Shown piece by piece: positions 1-10,392 of a stretch of DNA of 64,000 nucleotides. Source of the DNA: Elmis aenea (taxonomy: Eukaryota > Arthropoda > Insecta > Coleoptera > Elmidae). The stretch is from contig OX393576.1 of NCBI GenBank assembly GCA_947652605.1, forward strand, positions 16,766,575 to 16,830,574, given 5' to 3'. A program made the translations under genes and the position numbers. The stretch's first letter is position 1, and each line of letters starts with the position of its first letter. The notes beneath the pieces are model-generated. The model was not told the DNA's origin. It did no database searches and saw only the letters and a list, made by a program, of their open reading frames with translations.

Positions 1-630
1 ATAAATTTAAAAAACTCTATTTCCCTTTTAAGTAACAATACACTAGTTTTTAGTCAAAATCAGATTATTATTTTTTTAAACGCGTAAACATTTTAATAAA
101 TGGTAAAATATTTTTTTAATCCTTATAAAATACAATTTTTGATTGTTAAAATGCATAATATATTAGTTGCCATATCATATTTATTTTTAGATTGTTAGAA
201 TAAATTTACATTGATTCGCTTTTAGACTGCAGTAACCTAATCTAACAAAGTTGCATTTTTATCGTAAATTTTAATTCAACATTCTACGCCTAATATTTAT
301 TCAGTGTTTATAACGATATGTTTGTGTTTGTAGATACTTTAAAAGCTATATAATGTTGTATTATTAATTATGCATTACTTTTTGTAGACATTTTTGTATA
401 AACTTATGCATCGTGTTAAGTTACATCCTGTAAAAACTTTGTTACATGCAAATTTCAGGTGTTTCAGATCGATTTTTTAAATTATTTTTAGAAATACCGC
501 CAGCATGTACAGGTTATTGAATCTTCGAAAAAATGCATAACATGGTTTTAAAAATACATTTGGAATTTTCGTGCATTGTAAACAAGCTTTGGACTTTTTT
601 TCAAATAATTAATAGTTTTTCTGTCATGTA
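1..630. other. AT-rich non-coding stretch
   Basis: No convincing gene or repeat structure is visible here. The sequence is dominated by A/T runs, and the short open frame that starts near 533 has no recognisable protein features. Confidence 0.5.
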
Positions 631-786
631 TACAGGGTGTTCCAGTAAGAATTCGTCAACGCTGAAATATCTCAATCTTAACAGAGAGAGCTTTGGTGTT
701 TTTAGAAAAATATTTTCGAGAAACTTTTTTATTATTGTAGATTATCCGATTCCCAATGGGAATACGCGTACGCGTTTGGTAGTTTA
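631..786 (+). mobile_element. Orphan left end of a TA-flanked CAGGGTG element
   Basis: TA at 631-632 is followed by CAGGGTGTTCC, the same terminus that starts several complete foldback elements elsewhere in the window. No matching right terminus (CACCCTG-TA) lies downstream within a reasonable distance, so this looks truncated where the hairpin at 787 begins. Assignment rests on the terminal motif only. Confidence 0.4.
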
Positions 787-928
787 ATGGTGCCTTTCCA
801 CGTGAGAGTAAACTACACTCGATAGCAGCGTCGCCAAGGATACAGCCAATCGCTAGTTACTCTCAGGGGCTGTATCCTTGGCGACGCTGCTATCGAGAGT
901 AGTTTACTCTCACGTGGAAAGGCACCAT
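787..928. repeat. Near-perfect hairpin element, 61-base arms
   Basis: Bases 787-847 and 868-928 are inverted copies with a single visible mismatch (near 822), separated by a 20-base loop. The ends read ATGGTGCC and GGCACCAT. The arms are much richer in GC than their surroundings. It looks like a small foldback transposon or MITE. No convincing target-site duplication is seen, so the superfamily is open. Transcribed across, it would form a very stable hairpin. Confidence 0.75.
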
Positions 929-1556
929 AAGGAGCAGGAAAAAATGTTAATAATGCTGGATGTACTGTAAGCATATTCAGATACTGCGCTGGGCTTAGCC
1001 CTTTGGCGACATTTTTCAAATATTAGAGGTAGCTACACTAGGAATATGGACTGCCTAGGTATACATACATATGTAAGTCATAAAGGATTTGAAACCGCTG
1101 GGTAAATTAATCAATGTAGCCAATAAAAAAAAATTACAGAAATTAGTGAAAACTTTATACCTATTACTTTTTATTACGTATTGCCATAAAAAAATTACTA
1201 ATTTTATAATAGAAACGCAGTAATCACGTTGATTTGCATTTATTTTATTTTATTTAAATTACTTTTTACTACTTTCTGTCGTTTCATATTTTTTTCACAA
1301 GCTTTTTTGATTGATCTAATGATAATTGTTAAAAAAATCGCTAGGAAAAGTTTAGTTTAGGAAATTTAAAGAGCGTTTGTACGGCGGATGATGGAATGCG
1401 TATGAAAATATTTTTGAAACTACTCGTATGAAAAATTTAATTTAATTTAATTTATGTTTATGTTTATTAACATTACATCTTTTTATATATTTAAGATATC
1501 ATCGAAGAATTCTAGTTACTTAGTACTACTTTCTGTCGTTTCATAATTATTTTTAT
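929..1556. other. AT-rich stretch with a 22-base direct repeat
   Basis: No gene is seen. A 22-base string beginning TACTACTTTCTGTCG occurs at 1267-1288 and again at 1524-1545, 257 bases apart in direct orientation. The second copy lies just before the element that starts at 1557. Confidence 0.5.
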
Positions 1557-2532
1557 CGGTTATTGGGATAACAGGACAATTACCCCCTAGACCAGTGGTT
1601 CTTAACCTTTTAGTATTCGCAGCCCCCTAAATAACCTAAAATATTTTCGCGGCCCCCTAGTTTGTATTAACGAAAATATTACGATTTATTTAAGAAGATA
1701 TCTCTCCGATGGTTCGAGTAAAGTAAGGAGCAAAACATTTTTTTTTTAGAATTCAATATTTTAAATTGTTTTATAAATTTTTTACGGCCCCCCTTAAAAT
1801 ATTTCACGCCCCCCCCCAGGGGGCCGCGGCACCCTGGTTAAGAATCGCTGCCCTAGACAATAAACCCCCGGACAATAACCCTCGGACGATAACCCCCGGA
1901 CAATAACCTTTGAACAAATAACCCCCCATGTAAAAAAAAACGCACAATTAACCCCCTGTGGGGCTAACTTGAAATATTCGTAGATTATAATTGTCGAAAT
2001 GTACCTATGTAAAGTTTAAAGTTGCAAAAAAATAAGATTAATTCAAAATAACAATTTAATCTTCTTCGGGTGTTATTTTTGAACACACAATTTTTACTGT
2101 TGGCCATCATGAAGCGATTTAGAACTACGTTCATAGGATTAGGATTAAAATTAATAAACTTGGGAACATTATGGTTTAATATTTTTAAGAATTATTCCTA
2201 TATCTACTTCAAGTATTTATGCATAGGTACTTTGATAAACATACAAACTGCTTCTTATTAATTAGTATCGCCATATATTTTTGCAGTTCGAGTGCGCCTG
2301 ATCAAAGGTAACACCCGAATAAGATTATATTGTTATTCTGTTATGTTAACACTTTACATTGGGCCAATTATTATTTACCGATATTTCAAGTTAGTCGTTA
2401 GGGTTTTTTTTGCACATGGGGTTAATTGTACGGGCTTTTTAACAGTTTTTTTTAAATTTTGTCCGGAGGTTATTTGTATGGGAAATTATTGTCCGGGAGG
2501 ATATTTTCCGGGGGGTTATTGTCCTAGAACCG
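1557..2532. mobile_element. Inverted-repeat DNA transposon with GGACAATAACCCCC subterminal repeats
   Basis: The left end (CGGTT...GGACAATTACCCCC) and the right end (GGGGGGTTATTGTCC...AACCG) are inverted. Inside each end, several copies of a GGACAATAACCCCC-like unit lie in opposite orientation (about 1859-1965 and 2400-2525). The middle is ordinary AT-rich DNA without a transposase, so it is non-autonomous. A hAT MITE has inserted in the left end (1593-1850). Translation of the right repeats gives a glycine/proline-rich string, a by-product of the repeat and not a gene. Superfamily not determined; no exact target duplication. Confidence 0.65.
1593..1850. mobile_element. hAT MITE, 258 bp, with perfect 8-bp target duplication
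   Basis: The termini are CAGTGGTTCTTAACC and GGTTAAGAATCGCTG, an inverted pair of the hAT type. Both sides are flanked by CCCTAGAC (1585-1592 and 1851-1858), an exact 8-bp target-site duplication as hAT transposases make. The interior has C-rich and G-rich runs and no coding sequence. Removing it and one CCCTAGAC restores the GGACAATAACCCCC-like repeat of the host element, so it is the younger insertion. Confidence 0.92.
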
Positions 2533-3784
2533 TTAATTGGATATGTATTTGATTTTGAATGTAAAATATTTTTTCCACAAAAATCATCATAGATACTATA
2601 AAAATGTTTACCTATATGATTTAAAAGGTAAGAACCTTAGCTGATTTTGAGTAAACACCATGAAAGTGCAATTTTAAATAAAAAGTTGTACAACGCGTTT
2701 TATTACAACATATTAAATTTATCGTCATATTTTGCAGATTCTCCCACTTTTACAGCAACATACTGCTGATATTTTTAAAATAGACAACGTATTCAACTAC
2801 GTAATGATCTCCAAGAAATGGGTGTTTCTCGCTAGATAGTTTAACATTTGTGTTTTCCTTGAGGAAAATTATGCGTTACCTACTATGTAAATATGAAAAT
2901 GCTTAATTTATTGGCTGCACACGCACGCACCACAACTGATTTGTTATCTCTTCAAGTATTCGTTTGGTAATTGTGTTAAATCGACCTTTTTAATTAAATG
3001 CTGTAATTAAAAATAACGTGTTTCTTTGAGGATAACTAATTTTGTTGAATCTTTCAAGCAAATATCTCAGCTAAATGCATTTAACTGCGGTGTGTTTTAC
3101 GGATAATATAGTTTATTGTTAATTGTGAAAGTCGAGTGGTGGCGACAGCTCAGACTGCTCTATATACAACTCACGGCCAAGCTGATTGAAAACTAATGAT
3201 ACGTAAAATCTAAATTTATATCATCCGCTGTTCCCGACAGTTTTTAAAAGTATTTCAGGAGAATTGCTGTTAAGAAGTTCAACTACCAGTATTTTTTAAT
3301 AGGGCGAGAGCCGCTCGAGCTCTTGAACCGTAAAATAAATCCTAACCATTTTGTAGTTGTGGCATCTATATGAGATCATGAATAAAAATCTGATGGCTTA
3401 TTATTTCGAGCACCCAATTTCGTTAAAGTTTTTTCGCAGCTTAGTTTGAGTTGTGATCAACGGAGAAAGATGTAGGGACATGATTACAGTTACATACGAA
3501 CGCAAACCATACCGATTTGCATGAAGTTAGCGCTTCAAACAAGCAAACCGAGGGCTAATTTTCTTGTTTTTCTGTGTAAATAAATTGAACACTCCGTCAG
3601 TAGTCTTAAATCAGTATAAGCGCTGTGCATGACTACTATTTAATATAATGAATAATTTAGGTGTGCATATTTTACATTTTTGACAGGATTATTATGTGAA
3701 TATTTATGTATCATATCAGATAATTTTGCTTTTATTTAATTAGATATACTACTTAAATTGTTGAACGTCCGTTGTTTTAAGGTT
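2533..3784. other. Non-coding stretch, nothing recognised
   Basis: No open frame with protein features, no inverted repeat and no tRNA-like promoter is seen. Base composition is slightly less AT-rich around 3120-3330, without a recognisable element. Confidence 0.4.
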
Positions 3785-3839
3785 TAGAAATTAAAAACTC
3801 TGGATTTACAGGACGGTTTTATTGATTTTGGTTAAAAAT

Positions 3840-3879
3840 CCGACGTTTCGCACTTAATGTTTTTAAGGCTTCTTCAAGG
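3840..3879 (-). ncRNA. Mirror copy of the hammerhead-like motif
   Basis: This is the reverse complement of the motif at 4385-4424, in the left arm of the palindrome, with the same GAAGAAGCC...GCGAAACGTCGG layout. Confidence 0.4.
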
Positions 3880-4384
3880 GAATTTTAACAATATTCATTG
3901 ATAATTGACAAGGCTAACATGGTGCACATAACCATTTGTTTTTTGAATGTGTAGAACAATTCGAAAGTCAAAAATAACAGTGATACAGTCGCACTAATTT
4001 ATTGTAAAATGTAAACAGTCTTTTCATTAAAAGGATTTTATGTGTAAAAATGTAAATTAAAACGGATAACATAAAATTTTAAAAAAGACAGACACAAAAG
4101 CAACACTTAAAAATTTTTTTTTTTTTTTTTTCGACTATTGTACGTAAAATTTTTAAAGTGTTGCTTTTGTGTCTGTCTTTTTTAAAATTTTATGTTATCC
4201 GTTATAATTTACATTTTTACACATAAAATCCTTTTAATGAAAAGACTGTTTACATTTTACAATAAATTAGTGCGACTGTATCACTGTTATTTTTGACTTT
4301 CGAATTGTTCTACACATTCAAAAAACAAATGGTTATGTGCACCATGTTAGCCTTGTCAATTATCAATGAATATTGTTAAAATTC

Positions 4385-4424
4385 CCTTGAAGAAGCCTTA
4401 AAAACATTAAGTGCGAAACGTCGG
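4385..4424 (+). ncRNA. Hammerhead-ribozyme-like motif of Penelope type
   Basis: TTGAAGA stands where the CUGANGA core box of a hammerhead belongs. It is followed by an imperfect stem (GCCTTAA with TTAAGTGC) and then GAAA and CGTC. The first core base is U where active ribozymes have C, so this copy may be inactive. The mirror copy is at 3840-3879 on the other strand. Confidence 0.4.
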
Positions 4425-4479
4425 ATTTTTAACCAAAATCAATAAAACCGTCCTGTAAATCCAGAGTTTTTAATTTCTA

Positions 4480-5185
4480 TATACTAATTAACACAATTTT
4501 AAAAAGATAACATTTAATATAATTATACAAAGCAGTTAAAAGAATAAAAACATGATTTTACCAAAAAAATAGTTAAATTAATGAAACTGGAATTTTAGGA
4601 CGACTAATAAAATTATTTTGCATGGTCGTTATCTTCATTTTTATAATGGCTCTGTTTGTGTTGTAATACGTTATTGTAAAGCTTATCACATGTTTTGTAA
4701 CAGTTTTTAAAACTGCTTAAAAACGAATTCTACAAAAATCAATTTCTTGTGAGTAAAATGATTACATATTTTAAAATACTTGTTTTGTATATGTTTAGTT
4801 AGAAAACCACTTTTCTTATTAAAAAAAAATCCCTTGAAAATTTTCAAGACTCGTTACGAGATTCTCCTCTCTTAAGCACTAGATTTCAAATTTATTTTAA
4901 AATAGTAAAATCAACAGTTGGAAATAATTAAATTTTAATTTTTGCTTTATTAGGTATATGTGTTGTAGGTACATCAAACTAAAATATAGGAAATATGAGT
5001 AGGGAGTGTTAATAAATTGTTTCTCTCTTTTTTTTAAGTTGTTTTTCAAACCGTTTTTCGTATTTGGCTGACATAAAATATTTTGCGTTTAAATAGTAGA
5101 TAATAAATATAATTTTCTTTAAAACACAAAAATGTCCTTGTTTATTATTAATATAAATTTATTAACAAAAGTTTTATATAAAATG
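4480..5185. other. AT-rich non-coding stretch
   Basis: No repeat termini or protein-like frames are recognised. It ends at the target duplication of the hAT element at 5186. Confidence 0.45.
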
Positions 5186-5988
5186 CAGGGATGGGGAGTC
5201 GGAGTCAAGGAGTCGAACCTGTTTTGAGGACGGTAGTCGGGAGTCGAAAAAATTACCGACTCCCCACTCTTTTTCAATATAGTTTTTTTTTTTAAATGAG
5301 AACCGACCAAAAAATTTAAAACAAAAACAAAATAACGATGTCAATCGATTTTTCGTAAATCGGAAACTGGAACGATTAAAGTAACATAAACTAGTTTTGT
5401 CTGAGAACGTCAAATTTTTATCTGCAAAAAATACTTGACTGGATAAGGTTTATAGACGCGCAACAATACAAAACGCATGATTCGTGTGATACACGGTAGG
5501 GTTAGTTTTGTAGTCAACCAATTCTTACCCTGTGTTGTCATTTGAAAGTTTTCAAAAGCCGATAGTGCCTTTATTTTGAAGTTTTTAAGGTCAAGGTATA
5601 TAGAAATATGGTTTTAATGCTCAAACTTTTCTAATGAATAATTTTGTTTTGTTTAATTAACCCTAGTAAATAAGAAATACATAGTTACAAAGCCGATGTG
5701 TAACGGGGGGTGTTTTGCAGACAAGTTTTGTAAATTGGCACGCATTGCGCAGTCGTGGAAGCTAACTTGTTTATAATATTTTAATATATTTTTCGTTTCA
5801 AAACATTACCAAAATTCTCCTGTAAATTGAGGACAATTTTTGCTAAAGTTTGTGTCTATTACGCAAGTACAAGAAATACATAATTTTTGATATCGAAAAT
5901 AAACTACATCTGTCACGTTTCTGTCAAAATTCAAGTGTGAAAATGGAGCGAAATTGAATGTGCTTTATTTGATTTATTGCGTACCTAT

Positions 5989-6776
5989 TAGGGTTTCTTT
6001 CCCGGGATCCCGGGTTCCCGGGATCCCGGTCCATTTTAAGCTATTTTATATTTCCCGGGAAATGCTTTTTGTCCCGGGAATTCCCGGGATTTTAAAAAAG
6101 TGTTGCTTTCGTTTATTTTTTATAACTTATCAGAATTGTATGCTTAAAATGTCTTTACTAATAGTAAATTATGGAAAAACTTCAAAATAATTTTTTTTTT
6201 TAGTATGGCGCAAAGAAGCCCGGTCTCCATGACAAAGTTAATATCTTCAAAATACTTTTACAGTTTTATTTTTGTGTACCCTGATAATTCAAAGCAAAAT
6301 AGCTTATAAATGAAATTTTATTGATAATAACGATGTTTCTTTGCTGCTAGATGCTCTCAAGACAATTTCACCTACATCAATAGAGACTGAGAGAGCATTT
6401 TATGCAGCAGGACTTTTTGTTAATAAATTAAGAAAAAGTCTAATTGACTTTAATCACATTACAAAAATTCATTGTAAAAATTATATTATTGTGTTCATAA
6501 ATATGAAATTGCAATAGAAAGGTTATAATTTCCAAATGTATGTTTCTCTCACCAATATTATTAAATTATTTGTAATAATCATGGAGCAAAATGTATTACA
6601 TATATGACTTGGAGTTGTTTTTAAGTAATAAACCGCTCCCTTAATTTTTTGGGTTATTTATTAAAAAATGTTGACATAATTTATTACATCCCGGGATCCC
6701 GGGAAATCCCGGGACAAAGGCCGATTTCTTCCCGGAATCCCGGGACAAGCAAAATGGTCAAATATGAGAAACCCTA
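5989..6776. mobile_element. Nested hAT element, TAGGGTTTC family, perfect 8-bp duplication
   Basis: The element begins TAGGGTTTCTTTCCCGGGATCC and ends GAGAAACCCTA, with CCCGGGATCCCGGG palindromes just inside both ends. GTACCTAT flanks both sides exactly (5981-5988 and 6777-6784). At 788 bp it is an internally deleted copy that keeps the end of the transposase gene (6323-6517). Further copies of this family lie at 22210-22448 (3' end only) and 60665-62229. Confidence 0.92.
6323..6517 (+). pseudogene. hAT transposase C-terminal dimerisation domain remnant
   Basis: An open frame of 64 codons ends in TAG at 6515-6517. Residues around 19-40 read SPTSIETERAFYAAGLFVNK and then LRKSL, the hallmark of the hAT C-terminal dimerisation region (pattern S-x-x-S-x-E-R-x-F-S-x-A-G...R..L). 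No start codon or catalytic RNase-H-fold part is present upstream. The frame is interrupted before 6323, so this is the surviving tail of a deleted transposase gene and not a working gene. Confidence 0.8.
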
Positions 6777-7394
6777 GTACCTATCTCTGATTGTTATAGT
6801 TCTTACAGTTTTTTTTACAAACAGTACGTAACACAAAATGTTATAAACAAATATCCATTTTACCGAAAAATTTTGGGCTAAAAGAAGCATGCGTATTGTA
6901 CGCCAGATTTTACGGTAAATATAAGCAGAAATGTGATTTAATAAAAATATGATACTTTGATAACATATTTTTCACACTAACATTTGCATGGATTTTATAA
7001 ATTTATAATAAGTTCATATTTTCATTAAAAAAAAAGTATTTTATATTTCCTTCATTATTTAGTAAACATATGGAAAGAAACCTTATTCGCTGTTATACAC
7101 TTAGGAACAAAAAAAATAACCGACTTTCACTGTAGTAAAACTACCTACGTTTGTTTCAATAAAAGGGGAGACGGAGTCGGTTTAAAAAAAAAACCGGCTC
7201 AGGAGTCGGGAGTCAGTTATTTTTCCACCGACTCCCCATCCTTGATAACATGTAAGTATAAGGTAACTATCATTGCCATTAAAAAAGAAAACGTTTGTAT
7301 ATTTTGGAAACTACTCAACTTATAACATTATTTGAACATTATACTATTTTTTAATGGCATCTATGATTAATTTACTATGTATTTTTTTATAAAC

Positions 7395-7930
7395 AACAAG
7401 ATGATTTACCCGGCGTTGCACGGGCGATTACAATTTTAATTACTTTTTTAACTTGAATAAGCCCAATAATTCCAAATCATACACAAATGACATACTCTGA
7501 TCAATCATCTTTTCATTTTCTTATAATTCCTTAAAAAATAACTATTTATTGCTTAAAAATTGAATAATAACTCAAATTTATTTTCTTTCGTCTTGTTTCA
7601 ATTAAAAATGTACTAATAAAAATAATACTTCAGGTACATTTATTGCTAATTGTATACAATACAATCTTTACTTGTGAAATACACCGCGCCGTATCGTGTT
7701 ATGACCAGGTATTTGCCGACGTAAGATCGAATCCCGTCCAAGTAATTTTTTTTTTTTTAAATTGGTAATATTTGCTTGTACTTAAAGTTTGGCGTTAGAT
7801 TTGCAAGGTCCTAAATAGTAACTGTGCAAAATTTGGTCCCGATCGGTCAACGGACCTAGGATTCTATAGCGAACAAACAAACAAACACACAAACAAGCTC
7901 TTTTATATATATATATATATATAGATAAGT
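7395..7930 (+). mobile_element. RTE/SINE-like retroposon ending in (AAAC)n and (TA)n
   Basis: It starts near ACCCGGCGTTGCACGGG. Downstream come a conserved GGTCCCGATCGGTCAACGG-like block, GAACAAACAAACAAACAC and a (TA)n tail at about 7908-7921. This layout, with an ACCCGGC head and a low-complexity tail, is known from insect RTE-mobilised retroposons. A weak B-box-like GATCGAATCC lies at about 7727-7736, followed by a T run. There is no coding sequence. A related head and tail occur at 41470-41810. Confidence 0.55.
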
Positions 7931-8099
7931 AAATTGTTGTGGCTTTCATTTTTTTTTTAAATTAAACATTGTACATAACTTCGTAAAATTATCTACCCAT
8001 TATGTGTGAACAGATTTGTTTTATCTGTTATAGTATTGAAGATTATTCATTCTTTAATTTTTCCAGTTTTATTAGAAACTTGTCAGCACTGGTTTGTTA

Positions 8100-8240
8100 T
8101 TTAAGTGCTATGCAATTTTGCCCAAATTTGCTAATTTAACCGAATCTGTATCTCGCATAATAATGAAGTTATCTGTATACCGTGGTGAAGTCACCCTGTA
8201 TACAACGGTTATGTTACGTTATTTTTCATCCACCCTGTAT
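8100..8240. mobile_element. Two stacked right ends of CAGGGTG-type elements
   Basis: CACCCTG-TA occurs at 8192-8200 and again at 8231-8239. The first is preceded by a block (GCTAATTTAACCGA...AATAATGAAGTTA) that resembles the right arm of the foldback at 17943-19658. No left ends are visible, so both copies are truncated. Confidence 0.5.
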
Positions 8241-9328
8241 GTGGCTTGTTATATTCATAAAAATGTTGCTTGAAGTACAGGCATAAAGATTTTTAAGGCT
8301 TTTAAATCCACATTTATAACTTATAAATTAATGTCATTTTCCCCTATGAAGCCGTGCTAAGCTATCGAAATTTTAACATCCTTCAGTGATAATCTCATTA
8401 TCATACAGACCGTTTGCTAAATTGCGATAATGAACCATCCAAATTTGATAACGCGGAGAAGATATCATATTTACGGATTATATAAAGTAGTAATGTCTAA
8501 CTTTACCCTCGTTGCATCGGTGCCCCCGAGTTTTAGTTAATTGGAAGTCGGATTTATTAAGCCTTAAAGCTACGGTCTTAGACTGTACTCGAATTTAACA
8601 CAAATAAAATCTGTAAATGGAAAGAAGTGAAAACGTCACAGTCTGAGCTATTTTTGAAATACACTTCGGTTGGCGTTCTTCAGCCACGAATATAGTAGCA
8701 CGTGACGTGCATTCTCAATAGGATGCCATTAAAAATAATACAACATAACCAAGAAGCTGGGAGTTATAAATAAAACATGCTTCTTACAGTCAATGTTTTT
8801 TTCTTCGCTTTACCGTCAGCTTAAAATTTCGTGTGCGCCGTTAAAATTATCATTACAGACAACGTTAAAAAGTGCATATAAGTAGATACATTTTATGTCG
8901 TAGTCTTGGTAAATTATTTTCCGCAAAATACATTCCACTTGACAAGAATAGGCAAATAGATCAAAATTTTGTTAAGCCAGACCGACCAAAATTACTGGTA
9001 AAAAAAAACGCAAGAGCCACTATTAAAGAAGTATTACTTCCTTCATCATCAACATTAATATGCACAAAAAAAGATTCCTTTTATAAAAAGAGTGATGCAA
9101 AATCATGAAACCATCTGAGCTTAGTTATTAAAATGAATTAAAAAATTAGAGGTTTTGAGTTAGGTACTGCAATATGTTGGACCATGCAAATACTTATATG
9201 AAATTTAATATGAAAGGTAATTTCTTTTAAGGCATACTGAAAGCTTTTTTTTAACTTAACTATTTAATTTTTAAAACAAGAATGATCATATTTTGAGCGT
9301 TGATGCAGAAAACTGTGTAATATAAAAT
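8241..9328. other. Non-coding stretch, nothing recognised
   Basis: The open frame at 8872-9108 shows no domain or motif I recognise and sits in plain AT-rich DNA. No repeat ends are seen. Confidence 0.4.
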
Positions 9329-10224
9329 GTACCGTAGAATAGGGCAACTTGGGACAGTAGGGTAACTTGGGACAAAATGATATTCTCACCTAAAAATTTT
9401 GTTTACAACTGTCAACTTTTGAGATAATCAAAGTTGCTTAGTAGAGTTTTAAAAGTATCATATAAGCTTAAAAAAACGAATCAGTTTTTGAAATTACTAC
9501 AAGACGGTAAGTTGTTACATCAATTTTTTTAAATTAATATAAAATGGCCGAATTAAGAACTGTTTAAAATTTCTCTTGTACTTTTGTTCTGAAAATATAC
9601 GTTTAATATTAAGTCTTGATTAACTTATCTCATTTTTTTGTTTAATACTATCTATGATCAAAAATGGATGATTGTACGTTTTGGTGAACATTTTTGTTCA
9701 AAAATGATTGTCTCATTAGTTTTTAATTCAATTAATATATTGAATCCTGCTTTAAAAAACTATTTTACAAATGAGACAATCATTTTTAAACAGAGGTAGT
9801 ACAATTTTTTTAATTTTTCCAATCAAAATATCGTTTAGTTTAAAATTTTTGTAATTTGCGAATTAAAGTTTTATTTTCTTTATTTTTTAAATTTTTTTTC
9901 ATGCTGGATAATTGTGAAAGATCAATTTAATATAAAAAATATAATATAACTGTCCCAAGTAGGACTTTATAGGCTAAACTCGAGTCAAACTACTGAAATT
10001 CATATGTGTCCCAAGTTGCCCGGTCTTAAGTATTACTTGGGACAGAAAGTTTTTTTTGTTGGTATCTTGTATATATACATATATGTTTATTTTATATATA
10101 GAATATTGTTCATTGGCACCTCACCCAATTACATAAAAAAATTCAAAGTTTTTAATTAAAAAATGAACGTGGTACACGCTTTTAAATGTTAAAACTGTCC
10201 CAAGTAGCCCCCATTCTACCGGTA
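9329..10224. mobile_element. Inverted-repeat element with ACTTGGGACA motifs
   Basis: The left end GTACCGTAGAATAGGGCAAC and the inverted right end (GTTGCCC-type blocks ending ATTCTACCGGTAC) match. Inside both ends the motif ACTTGGGACA(G) is repeated: twice near 9346-9373, and in reverse at about 9951, 10007 and 10195. The centre holds an additional 18-base hairpin (AAAAATGATTGTCTCATT, around 9700-9717 and 9770-9787). There is no coding capacity. Superfamily unknown. Confidence 0.65.
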
Positions 10225-10392
10225 CTTAAAAGCTTGGTAGAGTAAATATTTGTGTGTTTATTTCAATAAACTACGTAACTTTTACATAAATATTATTTAA
10301 ATAAATTTTTTTCGATTTTTATGTGCGCAAATTGTTGTGCAATGTAACGGATTTAAACAGGTCTTTTTATTTTGATGTAAGTTTTAGATCTA

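Larger units (their letters stand above)
3785..4479. mobile_element. Long palindrome of two Penelope-like ends, about 333-base arms
   Basis: Bases 3785-4117 and 4145-4479 are near-identical inverted copies around a T-rich centre. Each arm carries CTTGAAGAAGCC followed by GCGAAACGTCGG (4385-4424 forward, 3840-3879 reverse). This pairing is known from the terminal repeats of Penelope-like retroelements, which encode hammerhead ribozymes. No reverse transcriptase or GIY-YIG frame is present, so these are terminal repeats or 5'-truncated copies joined head to head. A foldback MITE that merely resembles them is the alternative. Confidence 0.65.
5186..7244. mobile_element. Outer hAT element with GGAGTCGG-rich ends
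   Basis: The left end CAGGGATGGGGAGTCGG and the reverse complement of the right end, CAAGGATGGGGAGTCGG, are near identical. Both ends carry several GGAGTC(G) units in opposite orientation. Flanks ATAAAATG (5178-5185) and ATAACATG (7245-7252) match at 7 of 8 bases, fitting an aged 8-bp hAT duplication. No transposase frame of its own is visible. A second hAT element is inserted at 5989-6776. Confidence 0.8.

Noticed and set aside
2292..2552. Open frame with Gly/Pro/Tyr/Cys-rich repeats (NYCPGGYFPGGYCPR)
   Set aside because: It is the translation of the GGACAATAACCCCC subterminal repeats of the element at 1557-2532.
5119..5413. Overlapping minus-strand open frames
   Set aside because: They run through the GGAGTCGG repeats of a hAT terminus and extend past its end; there is no domain.
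7727..7740. Isolated tRNA gene
   Set aside because: Only a B-box-like string is present; no A box, acceptor stem or anticodon arm can be drawn.
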